The notes under the pieces: generated by a model
Database searches by the model: none
What the model was told of the DNA's origin: nothing
The model's input: only the letters and a program-made list of their open reading frames with translations
Assembly: GCA_003612405.1 (NCBI GenBank)
Contig: RAYR01000018.1
Span: 51,418-115,417 of the forward strand
Direction: 5' to 3'
DNA: 64,000 nt
Source: a bacterium 0.1xD8-71
GTDB lineage: Bacteria; Bacillota; Clostridia; Lachnospirales; Lachnospiraceae
Position numbers and translations under genes: made by a program
Shown: positions 1-12,178 of the stretch, piece by piece
How positions within the stretch are numbered: position 1 is the first letter of the stretch
Layout: every line of letters starts with the position of its first letter

Positions 1-411
1 CTGCTTAGCAATATTTCAGGATTGTTTGGCCTGCGGCCGCCGACCGCTGATTATGGAGTGACCTTTGCAATGGGTATCATGACGTTTGTGTTGATTCACT
101 ATAATCAGTTCAAATATCAGAAGGTAAAGGGCGTCATTGCCAGTCTGTGTGATCCGTGGCCTGTCTGGGCACCGATCAACATGATTGGTGAGATTGCAGT
201 ACCGATCTCATTGTCGCTTCGTCTGTTTGCCAATGTCTTATCCGGCACGGTTATGCTGGCGCTGGTGTATGCACTTTTGTCGAAGATTGCCATTATCTGG
301 CCGGCAGCGCTTCATGTGTACTTCGACCTGTTTTCGGGGGCAATCCAGACATATGTGTTCTGTATGCTGACTATGACATACATTACCAATGCCTGTACCA
401 CAGACGAGTAA
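1..411 (+). CDS. atpB: ATP synthase F0 subunit a (3' part only)
   Basis: C-terminal 136 residues of the membrane stator subunit that carries ions to the rotating c-ring. The frame is open from base 1, so the 5' part lies before the window. The conserved helix SLRLFANVLSG is present, with the essential arginine at about residue 74 of the fragment, followed by the hydrophobic C-terminal hairpin. It is first in the visible operon atpB-E-F-H-A-G-D-C, all on one strand. The product is certain from the motif and gene order; only the true start cannot be seen. Confidence 0.95.
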   Translation: MLSNISGLFGLRPPTADYGVTFAMGIMTFVLIHYNQFKYQKVKGVIASLCDPWPVWAPINMIGEIAVPISLSLRLFANVLSGTVMLALVYALLSKIAIIWPAALHVYFDLFSGAIQTYVFCMLTMTYITNACTTDE

Positions 412-453
412 TTTTATTAAACAAACCATTTTAAATTTTGAAACACATATTAA

Positions 454-726
<273 letters not shown>

Positions 727-732
727 GAAGTT

Positions 733-849
733 GGAGCAAATTCCTGCGGAATTAGCTCCTCAAGGACCGCTTTGCGGCCTTGGAATAAGTTGAGAAGATT
801 TTGCGGAATTAACTTCACGAGATCCGCTTCGCGGCCTCGGATACAATTT
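733..849 (+). repeat. Two tandem copies of a double-hairpin intergenic repeat
   Basis: The atpE-atpF gap is filled by two imperfect copies, 733-790 and 791-849, of an element of about 58 bases. Each has hairpin 1 (GGAGCAAATTCC / GGAATTAGCTCC in copy 1) and hairpin 2 (CAAGG.CCGC / GCGG.CCTTG). Copy 2 keeps the fold with paired changes (GGAG/CTCC becomes GAAG/CTTC; CAAG/CTTG becomes CGAG/CTCG) and ends in CGGATACAAT. A third copy lies at 52303-52364, in the same orientation relative to transcription. There is no T-run, so it is not a simple terminator; a role in mRNA processing or expression balance is inference. Confidence 0.8.
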
Positions 850-881
850 AGAGATAATTATAAGAAAGGGGGACGAAGGGC

Positions 882-1442
882 TTGAATGTAACAGCTACGG
901 GTTTGGTGCTGGCATCCGCGGAGATGGCGCCGAGATTATTTGATCTTGACTTACAGCTTATCGCGGATTCCGTTTTGATGATCATAGCCGTGTTCTCGCT
1001 GTTTTTGATCGCTTCCCATTTTCTGTTCAATCCTGTGAGGGATATGATGCAGAAGCGTCAGGAGAGAATCAAGAATGAACTTGATACGGCTGCGGCAGAT
1101 ATGGAAAATGCCAGGGCACTGAAAGAAGAGTATGAAGCCAAGTTAAAAGATATTGATAAAGAGGCCGAGTCAATCCTTGCGGAAGCGAGGAAGAAGGCGT
1201 TGGCCAATGAGAACAAGATTGTAGCGGACGCAAAAGAAGAAGCTGCCAGAATTATTGAAAGAGCCGGCGTAGAGGCAGAACTGGAGAAGAAGAAAGCTGC
1301 CGACGAGGTAAAACGTGAAATGGTAGTATTGGCGTCCATGATGGCCGGCAAGGTTGTCAGTGCGGCAATCGATACGACTGTACAGGACAGTCTGGTGGAA
1401 GAAACGTTGAAAGAAATAGGTGAGAGCACATGGCTAAGCTGA
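882..1442 (+). CDS. atpF: ATP synthase F0 subunit b
   Basis: Peripheral-stalk subunit of about 186 residues: one N-terminal membrane helix (about residues 27-50, ending HFLFNPVRDMM) followed by a long charged coiled coil rich in Glu, Lys and Ala. It links the a subunit to F1 through the delta subunit. The start is taken as TTG at 882, preceded by AAAGGGGGA at 866-874; no in-frame ATG lies before the membrane helix except internal methionines, so the first 15-20 residues are uncertain. It overlaps atpH by 13 bases, which suggests coupled translation. Confidence 0.92.
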   Translation: MNVTATGLVLASAEMAPRLFDLDLQLIADSVLMIIAVFSLFLIASHFLFNPVRDMMQKRQERIKNELDTAAADMENARALKEEYEAKLKDIDKEAESILAEARKKALANENKIVADAKEEAARIIERAGVEAELEKKKAADEVKREMVVLASMMAGKVVSAAIDTTVQDSLVEETLKEIGESTWLS

Positions 1443-1975
1443 TTTCAAAGACATACGGAGATGCGTTGTTTGAACTCGCGGTAGAAGAGAACAAGATAGA
1501 TGTCCTGTTGGAAGAAATTGAACAGCTCCGGAAAATCCTTACGGAGAATGAGGATTTTGGCAGACTGATGAATCATCCGAAGATTATCAAGGAGGAGAAG
1601 ATCGAGGTTGCCAGAAATGTGTTTGCGGGAAGGATATCAGAGGAACTGTTAGGCTTTTTGACTATCATTATCTCGAAAGACCGTTATAAGGAAATTGACC
1701 AGATCCTGGATTATTTTGTTGCTAAGGTGAAGGAATATAAGGGAATCGGTATCGCAACGGTGACGACCGCAGCCCCGCTTAAGGAAGAGCAGTGCAAAAA
1801 GATTGAACAGAAACTGCTTGATACCACCAAATATAACTCGATGGAGATTCACTATGGATTAGATGAGTCATTGATCGGTGGTATGGTAATCCGGATTGGC
1901 GACAGAGTTGTGGATAGCAGTGTCAGTACGAAATTAAATGAATTACAAAGAGATCTGCTGAAGGTGCAGATCTGA
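1430..1975 (+). CDS. atpH: ATP synthase F1 subunit delta
   Basis: Stalk subunit of 181 residues joining F1 to the b-subunit stalk. The N-terminus (ISKTYGDALFELAVEE) is the typical delta/OSCP opening, and the C-terminal part has the family pattern GIATVTTAAPLKEEQ followed by SLIGGMVIRIGDRVVDSS. The length is normal. The start codon lies inside the end of atpF, with GGTGAG just upstream, so the pair is translationally coupled. Confidence 0.95.
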   Translation: MAKLISKTYGDALFELAVEENKIDVLLEEIEQLRKILTENEDFGRLMNHPKIIKEEKIEVARNVFAGRISEELLGFLTIIISKDRYKEIDQILDYFVAKVKEYKGIGIATVTTAAPLKEEQCKKIEQKLLDTTKYNSMEIHYGLDESLIGGMVIRIGDRVVDSSVSTKLNELQRDLLKVQI

Positions 1976-2002
1976 AGAAATCTAGAAGAAAGGTGCGTAT
2001 GA

Positions 2003-3511
<1,509 letters not shown>

Positions 3512-3533
3512 GTAGAAAGTAGAGGGTGACGCT

Positions 3534-4397
3534 ATGGCCTCAATGAGAGACATTAAAAGGCGTAAAGGCAGTATCCAGAGTACTCAGCAGATTACCAAAG
3601 CCATGAAACTCGTCTCTACTGTGAAGTTACAGAGAGCGAAACAGCGCGCGGAACAGTCCAAGGCATATTTTAACTGCATGTATGAGACAGTAACTTCCAT
3701 GCTGGCTAAGACCAGCGGATTGAACCATCCTTATCTGAAAGCGGGAGAATCGAAGAAGAAGGCGGTCATTGTGATCACTTCCAACAGAGGACTTGCGGGT
3801 GGATACAATTCCAATATTGTGAAACTGATCACAAAGGGAGATTTCAATAAGGAAGATCTGGAGATATACGCAATTGGTAAAAAGGGTAAGGATGCACTGC
3901 ATCGTCATGGTTATCACATTGTGGAAGACAACCCTGATATTATTGAGGAGCCTTCTTATGTGGATGCCATGGTAATCAGTGACAAACTGCTCAAATCCTT
4001 TGCGGCAGGGGAAATCGGAGAGATTTATCTGGCTTATACCAGATTTAAGAATACGGTAGTCCATGAACCGACACTCTTAAAGCTCCTTCCGGTAGAGCCG
4101 GCAGACAGTGCAGAAAGCGAAGCGGAGACAGGCAGTAAGGCGATGATGAACTTTGAGCCCGAGGATGACGAGGCGCTTGACATGATCATTCCCAAATATG
4201 TTACGAGTCTGATCTACGGTGGCCTGGTGGAAGCGGTCGCAAGTGAGAACGGTGCAAGGATGCAGGCGATGGATTCCGCTACGAGCAACGCTGAGGAAAT
4301 GATAGATCATTTATCTCTGATGTACAACAGAGCGCGTCAGGGATCTATTACGCAGGAATTAACAGAAATTATCGCAGGTGCAAACGCTATCTCATAG
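3534..4397 (+). CDS. atpG: ATP synthase F1 subunit gamma
   Basis: Central rotor shaft of 287 residues. The N-terminal helix (MRDIKRRKGSIQSTQQITKA) and the C-terminal helix (MDSATSNAEEMIDHLSLMYN, then RQGSITQELTEIIAGANAI) that form the coiled-coil shaft are both intact. The middle of the protein has an acidic insert around residues 190-210 (PADSAESEAETGS), which is a variable region of the family. AGAGGGTGA precedes the ATG. Confidence 0.97.
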   Translation: MASMRDIKRRKGSIQSTQQITKAMKLVSTVKLQRAKQRAEQSKAYFNCMYETVTSMLAKTSGLNHPYLKAGESKKKAVIVITSNRGLAGGYNSNIVKLITKGDFNKEDLEIYAIGKKGKDALHRHGYHIVEDNPDIIEEPSYVDAMVISDKLLKSFAAGEIGEIYLAYTRFKNTVVHEPTLLKLLPVEPADSAESEAETGSKAMMNFEPEDDEALDMIIPKYVTSLIYGGLVEAVASENGARMQAMDSATSNAEEMIDHLSLMYNRARQGSITQELTEIIAGANAIS

Positions 4398-4459
4398 CAT
4401 GAAGCAGGCATACTGCAATGTTATGGTGATTGTGATTGCACATAAATAAACATGAGTGA

Positions 4460-5875
<1,416 letters not shown>

Positions 5876-5914
5876 TAAGACATGAATTGGAAGTTATATG
5901 AAAGCAGGTAGGAT

Positions 5915-6322
5915 ATGGCTGACGATAGAAATTTTATTTTAAAGATCATTACACCGGACAGGGTATTCTATGAGGAAGAAGTGTCCATGGTAGAATTCAA
6001 TACGGTCGAAGGTGAAGTCGGTATCTACAAAGATCATATCCCGATGACTATGATTGTTGCGCCGGGGATTCTTACTATTACCCAAGGTGATGAGGTGAAA
6101 GAAGCAGCGCTTCATGCAGGGTTTAGTGAGGTTCTGCCTGATAAAGTCACGATTCTTGCAGAAATTATAGAGTGGCCGGGAGAGATTGATGTGGCCCGTG
6201 CGGAGGAAGCGAAATCACGTGCGGAGGAGAGAATCCGGGAACATGCACCGGGAACGGATATGAGGAGAGCTGAAATGTCCTTGAAACGTGCAGTTGCAAG
6301 AATTGAAGTGGTGAATGATTAA
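5915..6322 (+). CDS. atpC: ATP synthase F1 subunit epsilon
   Basis: Rotor subunit of 135 residues that contacts the c-ring and can inhibit ATP hydrolysis. The N-terminal beta-sandwich includes VEFNTVEGEVGIYKDHIPM, and the C-terminal helical hairpin (DVARAEEAKSRAEERIRE onward) is complete. It is the last gene of the operon and is followed within 25 bases by a terminator hairpin. Confidence 0.96.
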   Translation: MADDRNFILKIITPDRVFYEEEVSMVEFNTVEGEVGIYKDHIPMTMIVAPGILTITQGDEVKEAALHAGFSEVLPDKVTILAEIIEWPGEIDVARAEEAKSRAEERIREHAPGTDMRRAEMSLKRAVARIEVVND

Positions 6323-6343
6323 TGGAAAGATGCAATACATTTC

Positions 6344-6374
6344 ATGAGGGAGCGGGAAACCGTTCCCTCATTTT
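6344..6374 (+). terminator. Terminator of the atp operon
   Basis: Inverted repeat TGAGGGAGCGG / CCGTTCCCTCA with a short loop, followed by TTTT. It lies 22 bases after the atpC stop and closes the ATP synthase operon. Confidence 0.85.
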
Positions 6375-6480
6375 GCATTGATTTCCCGGGCAGAGGCAAA
6401 ACAATTTATTATAGTACGCATATGATAAGGTAAGACAATATAAACCTGTGTACAAAAACATACACAGACTGGAGAGCAAT

Positions 6481-6927
6481 ATGAATCAATCGAGAATCTT
6501 GCCTTTTTATATGGCATATCCTCTTCCCTTGTATTATCAGGAAGAAGATACAGTGACCAGGGATCTGGAATATTTACAGCAGATGTATCCGCTGGAAGCA
6601 AAGAAATATCAGAAAATCATTGTTGATACACTGGATCGGCTGGATTATGAGGGCAGTATGATTTATGATGAATACCCGGACAGATGGCAGATTTACCGTC
6701 TTACACAGATCATTGTAGATAAGATTAAAAAGATGGAAAACCAGGAGGCTATGACATCACAGGAAGGGCAGAATAACGAAGGTATGCCGGAGGAGATCAT
6801 ACGGGCACAGGCCAGTGCCGTACCAGAGAAAGACTGGAACCATATCACAGAGTTCATACAGGTGCTCTTAAGCTATGAGATTTACAAGAAACGTCATTCC
6901 AACCGCAATGGAATTTTAAAATTTTAG
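6481..6927 (+). CDS. Conserved hypothetical protein
   Basis: A soluble protein of 148 residues from the ATG at 6481, chosen because GGAGAG lies four bases before it; an upstream in-frame ATG at 6448 has no ribosome site. The N-terminal half (RILPFYMAYPLPLYY, then a helical acidic segment ending DEYPDRWQIYRLTQIIVDKI) looks like an ordered helical domain; residues about 95-115 are Glu/Gln-rich and probably flexible. The C-terminus is basic. I do not recognise a characterised family. Its neighbours, the atp operon and a methyltransferase, do not suggest a role. Confidence 0.75.
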   Translation: MNQSRILPFYMAYPLPLYYQEEDTVTRDLEYLQQMYPLEAKKYQKIIVDTLDRLDYEGSMIYDEYPDRWQIYRLTQIIVDKIKKMENQEAMTSQEGQNNEGMPEEIIRAQASAVPEKDWNHITEFIQVLLSYEIYKKRHSNRNGILKF

Positions 6928-6993
6928 TTGTGGTTTTCCTGTAATCTTATTAAAATAATAACAGGGCGTAAATGGAAGCAGGGGACATACAGG

Positions 6994-8196
6994 ATGAATG
7001 AGCAGCTTAAGGTGCTTTTACAGGATACTGTGGACAGTGGACTTTATCAGATTATATTGAGTAATCCCAGACATAAGGGAGAGTCCGTTCCTTTCAAAGT
7101 AAAAATAAGACCGGTTCTGGTAAAAGAGAGGCTTCTTTTTCAGGAGACGGTGTATCAGGGGACAAAAGTTTTTCATGAAAATTATGAAGATACCTCTATG
7201 ATCAGCCGTATAGAAGAAAAGCTTACCCATGATTTCAAACAATGTGAGGTGGAACATAAGGCTTGCAGAGCGGTGGTACTGGTCAGCAAGAAGGGCAGGA
7301 TGACCATAAGCAGGAGACAGCCGGCACAGAATGTGACACAGCCGGAAGAAATGCGGAAGATGCAGATGTCTCATAACCGGGTGAAGCGCTATATTCTGGA
7401 GGAGGGGATTCCGGTTCCCTTCCTGATCGATCTGGGTGTACAGACCCGGGACGGTAAGATTGTGCATGCCCGCTATGACAAGTTCAGGCAGATTAACCGG
7501 TTTTTGGAATTTATTGAGGATATTTTGCCCACACTTCCTAAGGAAGGGACCGTGCGGATTCTGGATTTTGGATGCGGCAAGTCGTATCTGACTTTTGCCA
7601 TGTATTATTATCTGCATTGTCTGAAGAAATATGATGTGCAGATTACGGGACTTGATCTGAAAGAAGATGTAATAGAAAACTGCAATCGCCTCAGCAGGCA
7701 GTATGGCTATGATAAGCTTATGTTTCTAAAAGGGGACATTGCCGATTATGAGATGAGGGACAGGGTAGATATGGTGGTGACACTGCATGCCTGTGATACG
7801 GCGACAGACTATGCGTTGTTGAAGGCAGTCAGGTGGAATGTGAAAGTAATCTTGTCAGTACCCTGTTGTCAGCATGAGGTAAACAGGCAGATTCACAATA
7901 AGGAATTGGCATCTGTTCTGGGATATGGTATTATCAAAGAGCGCATGTCAGCATTGATTACAGATGCAGTCCGTGCTGAGCTGCTGGAGGCACAGGGATA
8001 CGAAACCAGTATTTTGGAGTTCATTGACATGGAACACACTCCCAAGAACCTGTTGATCCGGGCAGTCAGACGGCCTGGAGAGCAGCCGCTAAAGAGTCTT
8101 GCAAAGATGGAGGAAGTGATTCGGTTAGCCGAGTTTTTACAGATAGAGCCAACCCTGCTTAAGCTGTTGTGTGACGGAAGCGATAGAGAGGCTTGA
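6994..8196 (+). CDS. SAM-dependent class I methyltransferase
   Basis: Protein of 400 residues. The N-terminal half (about 1-165) is a less conserved domain ending in IPVPFLIDLGVQTRDGK, and the C-terminal half is a Rossmann methyltransferase with motif I VRILDFGCGKSYL, the acidic residue of motif II in ITGLDLKEDV, and MVVTLHACDTATDYAL. The SVPCCQHEVN segment resembles the CCH motif of the family often annotated Methyltransf_32. The substrate is unknown, with RNA plausible for this family. Start at 6994 (MNEQLKVL) is chosen on protein form; the ribosome site is weak and a TTG at 6928 is possible. Confidence 0.8.
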   Translation: MNEQLKVLLQDTVDSGLYQIILSNPRHKGESVPFKVKIRPVLVKERLLFQETVYQGTKVFHENYEDTSMISRIEEKLTHDFKQCEVEHKACRAVVLVSKKGRMTISRRQPAQNVTQPEEMRKMQMSHNRVKRYILEEGIPVPFLIDLGVQTRDGKIVHARYDKFRQINRFLEFIEDILPTLPKEGTVRILDFGCGKSYLTFAMYYYLHCLKKYDVQITGLDLKEDVIENCNRLSRQYGYDKLMFLKGDIADYEMRDRVDMVVTLHACDTATDYALLKAVRWNVKVILSVPCCQHEVNRQIHNKELASVLGYGIIKERMSALITDAVRAELLEAQGYETSILEFIDMEHTPKNLLIRAVRRPGEQPLKSLAKMEEVIRLAEFLQIEPTLLKLLCDGSDREA

Positions 8197-8215
8197 CAGA
8201 GGAATCCTATATAGT

Positions 8216-10756
8216 ATGAAAAGAGCAATCATAAAGGGTGTTTTCCTGGGTATCATTTTTGCACTGGCATTGATGGTCTTGAGTACAGTGATGAATCAGG
8301 GGAACACTGATATGACAACCGAAATGGGAGAGGCGACATACCCTGTGGTGTCCATGTTTGTGGACGGACACAGGGTTAACAGTCTGCACGGATATACTGA
8401 CAGTATGAGCAGTGCTTATCTGCGTGAGACCCTACAGCCGGTGGAAAATGACAGAAAGGTCAGTGTGCAGATTGATACCTATGGCAGGGAAATAGAATCC
8501 ATTGCTTTTGAGGTACGAAGTCCGGATGGAGAGCGGCTTGTGGAGAATACACAGGTAGATGAATATGAGCTGAATGAAGACACTGTTAATTTTCAGATCA
8601 CGCTAAAGGATCTGATTGAAAACGATACGGAGTACATGCTGATATTTCTGGTCACACCGCAGGGAGCAGAACCGATACGTTATTATTCCAGAATCATTAT
8701 GAGCGATTCCCTGCATATTCAGGAAAAGCTGGACTATATTCTGGATTTTCATGAGCGCACCTTTGATAAGGAAGCAGCGGCTGAGCTGACCAAATATCTG
8801 GAGTCCAACGCGGAAGGGGACAATACTACCTTCCATAAGGTAACCATACATTCCAGTTTTGCACAGGTTACCTGGGGAGACCTGGCTGTGCGCAAGGTGA
8901 CGGAACCGAGGATTCTGATCAAGGAACTGGCTGAGCAGACAGGCTCTTTTGTGATGGAATACGTGGTCAGTATCAAGGACGGCAGGGAGACCAATTATTA
9001 TCGGGTTAAGGAATATTACAGAATCCGCTACACACCGGAAAGAATGTATCTGCTGGATTATGAGAGGGGTATGGAGCAGATATTTAATGAGGATGCAGAT
9101 GTCTATATCAATGATAAGATAGTGCTCGGCATCACTGGCGATCAGGTAACACTCCATGAAAGCGATGGAGGCAATGTGCTGGCTTTTACAGTGGCCGACA
9201 AGCTTTACAGCTATAATGTAACAGATAACAAACTGGCAAGACTTTTTAGTTTTTACGGGAATGTGGAACAGCTGCTGGATGAGCGCAGCGCTTATGACAG
9301 ACATGATATTCAGGTACTGGGTGTGGATGAGACAGGTAATATCGCTTTTCTTGTCTATGGCTATATGAACCGGGGACGCCATGAAGGGAATGTGGGGGTG
9401 GCAGTTTACGGTTATAACAGCATGACAAACACTGTGGAAGAGCGGATTTACATTCCTTATGATAAATCCTATGAACTGTTAAAGACAGATATAGAGAAGC
9501 TTTCCTATGTAAACAGATCGGGCATCTATTATTTTATGATGGATGGGGCAGTGTATGCAGTTAATCTGGATACGCTTTCCTGTCAGGTTGTGGTCTCCGG
9601 GCTTCGGGAAGGCGGTTATCATGTATCGGATTCTAACAAGATGCTCGTGTGGCAGGAGGGGAGTGATCTCTATGCCGCTTCCAGCCTGGTACTGATGAAT
9701 TTGAATATGCAGACCCAGACGCGGATTGATGCGGGTGCCGGAGAATATATTTCGGTGCTTGGATTTATGGAGGAAGATTTAATCTATGGTCTTGCAAGAA
9801 AAAATGATGTGATAGTGAATCATGCCGGTATCACTACGTTCCCCATGTACCAGTTACGGATTCAGAGTGATGAAGGCAGTGTGTTAAAGACCTATCAGAA
9901 AGAAAACATCTTCGTGGTGGACAGTGAGATTCAAGAAAATCAGATTAACTTGTCCAGGGTGGTATTCGATGAGGAAAGCGGCGGCTATGATGCTGTCTCG
10001 GACGATCAGATTATGAGTACGGAAGAAGTAAAGATAGGTAGTAACACCATAGGATATGCGACTACGGAAACTTATGAGACAATCTGCCAGATTGCGGTTA
10101 AAAACGATATAGACAGTAAGTCATTGCTGCATCTGACACCTAAGGAAGTGCTCTTTGAGGGCAGCCGTGCAGTTGAGACTCCTGGGATGAGCAGTACAGA
10201 GCCGCGGTTTTATGTGTATGGAAAGAACGGGATTGAAGGTATCTATGTCAATCCGGGTAAAGCAGTGGAACTGGCTTATCGTACGGCAGGTGTTGTGGTG
10301 GATGACGATGGGGATTATATCTGGCGGCGGGAGACCAGGAGCAGCCGCAATCAGATTATGGCGATTACAGAGGATTCGATCACAGAGTCCAAAGGCTCTT
10401 TGGCAGTCTGCCTGGATACAATCCTGCGGTTTGAAGGAATTTCCAGAAACACGCAGAGGCTTCTTAATCGCGGCAATACGATATTTGATATTCTCAGAAA
10501 TGATTTACAGGAGTATACCATACTGGATCTCTCGGGATGCAGTCTGGATGCCGTGCTGTATTATGTCAATAAGGATATCCCTGTGCTTGCAACGCTGGAC
10601 GATGGCAATGCCGTATTGATTGTGGGATTTAACGAACTTAACATTGTGGTCATGGATCCGGTGGAGGGGACATTGGAGAAACGAGGCATGAACGATTCTA
10701 CGGAATGGCTGAATGAAAATGGGAATCAGTTCATCGCCTATATCAGGAAAGAGTAA
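8216..10756 (+). CDS. Membrane-anchored protein with C-terminal C39-like fold
   Basis: Protein of 846 residues with a single N-terminal membrane anchor (residues about 5-24), so most of it should be extracellular. The middle has repeated beta-rich segments resembling a propeller or sensor domain (for example KLYSYNVTDNKLARLFSFYGNVEQLL). The last about 110 residues (YTILDLSGCSLDAVLYYVNKDIPVLA, then AVLIVGFNELNIVVMDPV) resemble the C-terminal half of C39-type peptidase domains, but where a histidine is expected the sequence is DDGNAVL, so it is probably inactive. A GTG at 8171 is an alternative start within the preceding gene. Function unknown. Confidence 0.7.
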   Translation: MKRAIIKGVFLGIIFALALMVLSTVMNQGNTDMTTEMGEATYPVVSMFVDGHRVNSLHGYTDSMSSAYLRETLQPVENDRKVSVQIDTYGREIESIAFEVRSPDGERLVENTQVDEYELNEDTVNFQITLKDLIENDTEYMLIFLVTPQGAEPIRYYSRIIMSDSLHIQEKLDYILDFHERTFDKEAAAELTKYLESNAEGDNTTFHKVTIHSSFAQVTWGDLAVRKVTEPRILIKELAEQTGSFVMEYVVSIKDGRETNYYRVKEYYRIRYTPERMYLLDYERGMEQIFNEDADVYINDKIVLGITGDQVTLHESDGGNVLAFTVADKLYSYNVTDNKLARLFSFYGNVEQLLDERSAYDRHDIQVLGVDETGNIAFLVYGYMNRGRHEGNVGVAVYGYNSMTNTVEERIYIPYDKSYELLKTDIEKLSYVNRSGIYYFMMDGAVYAVNLDTLSCQVVVSGLREGGYHVSDSNKMLVWQEGSDLYAASSLVLMNLNMQTQTRIDAGAGEYISVLGFMEEDLIYGLARKNDVIVNHAGITTFPMYQLRIQSDEGSVLKTYQKENIFVVDSEIQENQINLSRVVFDEESGGYDAVSDDQIMSTEEVKIGSNTIGYATTETYETICQIAVKNDIDSKSLLHLTPKEVLFEGSRAVETPGMSSTEPRFYVYGKNGIEGIYVNPGKAVELAYRTAGVVVDDDGDYIWRRETRSSRNQIMAITEDSITESKGSLAVCLDTILRFEGISRNTQRLLNRGNTIFDILRNDLQEYTILDLSGCSLDAVLYYVNKDIPVLATLDDGNAVLIVGFNELNIVVMDPVEGTLEKRGMNDSTEWLNENGNQFIAYIRKE

Positions 10757-10789
10757 GAACACGCAGAAACAGACAGAATGAGGATTGGC

Positions 10790-11473
10790 ATGAGCAGATA
10801 TACAGATGCAGTGATATTTGATATGGACGGGGTTATCTTTGACAGCGAGAGACTGGTTCTTGCCTGTTGGAAAAAGGTCAGTGAAAAATATGGATTTCAG
10901 GGAATAGATGAGGTATTTATGCCCTGTATAGGCACCAATGCCACGAGGACGAAGGAAATCGTATTAGATTATTATGGGCCTGATTTTCCATATGAGGATT
11001 TTAGAAAAGAGGCTTCTGTATTATTTCATGAACAGGTGGACTGTGACGGCCTGCCGGTGAAAGAAGGAGTACGGGAACTTCTGGACTATCTGAAAGAACA
11101 GGGTGTTCCTGCGGCAGTTGCTTCTTCTACTCGTCTGGAGGTTGTGGCGGATGAATTGAAACAGGCAGGATTGTATGAGTATTTCAGGGTGGTAATGGGA
11201 GGAGACCAGCTTAAAAGAAGTAAGCCGGAACCGGATATCTATCTGATGACCTGTGATAAAATGGATGTGATACCCGGCCGTGCCTATGCCATAGAAGATT
11301 CTTATAATGGAATCCGTTCGTCTTACAGCGCCGGCATGAGACCGATCATGGTGCCGGATATGCTCCCTCCTACAGAGGAAATGCGTCAAAAGAGCGTTGC
11401 TGTATTGGAAAATTTGCTGATGGTGCGAGAGTATCTGGAAGAAATACATAGACAGAACAACTTCCTGCAATGA
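10790..11473 (+). CDS. HAD-family phosphatase or beta-phosphoglucomutase-like
   Basis: Protein of 227 residues. HAD motif I FDMDGVIFDSE supplies nucleophile Asp11 and Asp13; motif II is SSTRLEVV, motif III lysine is in RSKPEPDIY, and motif IV acidic residues are in AIEDSYNGI. The helical cap sits between motifs I and II, as in the beta-phosphoglucomutase and phosphoglycolate-phosphatase subgroup. The ATG at 10790 is preferred because AGGA lies seven bases before it; an ATG at 10778 has no such site. The substrate, a small phosphorylated sugar or similar, cannot be read from the sequence. Confidence 0.85.
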   Translation: MSRYTDAVIFDMDGVIFDSERLVLACWKKVSEKYGFQGIDEVFMPCIGTNATRTKEIVLDYYGPDFPYEDFRKEASVLFHEQVDCDGLPVKEGVRELLDYLKEQGVPAAVASSTRLEVVADELKQAGLYEYFRVVMGGDQLKRSKPEPDIYLMTCDKMDVIPGRAYAIEDSYNGIRSSYSAGMRPIMVPDMLPPTEEMRQKSVAVLENLLMVREYLEEIHRQNNFLQ

Positions 11474-11489
11474 AAATGAAAAGGAAGAT

Positions 11490-12158
11490 ATGATGAAGAA
11501 AAATATAAAAGAAATAGTGTTGCGGGTAATCATCTTATTGATTGGATTGACGATAGCACATCTGGGAGTGACGCTGTTTTTGCTGACTGATTTGGGAGCG
11601 GATCCCTTTAATGTGCTGGTGCAGGGAATATTCCGTACAGTAAGCAGTGTGACCGGAGCAGGGTGGCTGACCCACGGGTATACCCATATTGCGATCTGTT
11701 TTCTGATTATTCTGGTACTTTTGATTGTGGACAGAAGTTACATCAAAATCGGGACAATCCTCTGTATGGTGTGCGGCGGGCCGATCATTGATTTTTTTAC
11801 AAAACTGCTTTCCTTTATCTTTGCACAGGAGAGAACGTTATGGTTTAAACTGCCGGTTCTTGCCCTGGGATGTGTAATCCTGGCATTTGGCATGACGATA
11901 GTCATCAAATCTGATGCCGGAACGGGCCCTAATGATCTGGTTGCGCTGGTAATCAGCGATAAATCCCATAAGAAATTTGGAATTGTGAGGATTATTGTGG
12001 ATGTATCTTTTGTGGTGGTTGGATTTGTTCTGGGAGGATCCCTGGGGATTGGCACCATTGTCTGCGCCTGCCTTGTAGGGCCTGTGGCAGGATTTTTCCT
12101 GCCACAGAGTGGAAAAATAGTAGAACATATCCTACATAGATTCTGTAATGGCTGCTGA
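11490..12158 (+). CDS. YczE/YyaS-like integral membrane protein
   Basis: Protein of 222 residues with about five or six hydrophobic segments. The signature LGVTLFLLTDLGADPFNVLVQG near the N-terminus and the related SDAGTGPNDLVAL in the second half form two similar halves, typical of the YczE/YyaS/YitT group (COG2364). Its substrate is unknown. It lies 16 bases after the HAD gene and is probably co-transcribed with it; it converges on queT. Confidence 0.75.
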   Translation: MMKKNIKEIVLRVIILLIGLTIAHLGVTLFLLTDLGADPFNVLVQGIFRTVSSVTGAGWLTHGYTHIAICFLIILVLLIVDRSYIKIGTILCMVCGGPIIDFFTKLLSFIFAQERTLWFKLPVLALGCVILAFGMTIVIKSDAGTGPNDLVALVISDKSHKKFGIVRIIVDVSFVVVGFVLGGSLGIGTIVCACLVGPVAGFFLPQSGKIVEHILHRFCNGC

Positions 12159-12178
12159 TGATAACAAGGATATGGGAA

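Noticed and set aside
733..849. A tandem terminator between atpE and atpF
   Set aside because: Neither hairpin pair is followed by a T-run, and the operon must continue to atpC.
8603..9382. Open frame of 259 codons opposite the large membrane protein gene
   Set aside because: It has no ribosome site or recognised domain and lies wholly inside a well-supported gene.
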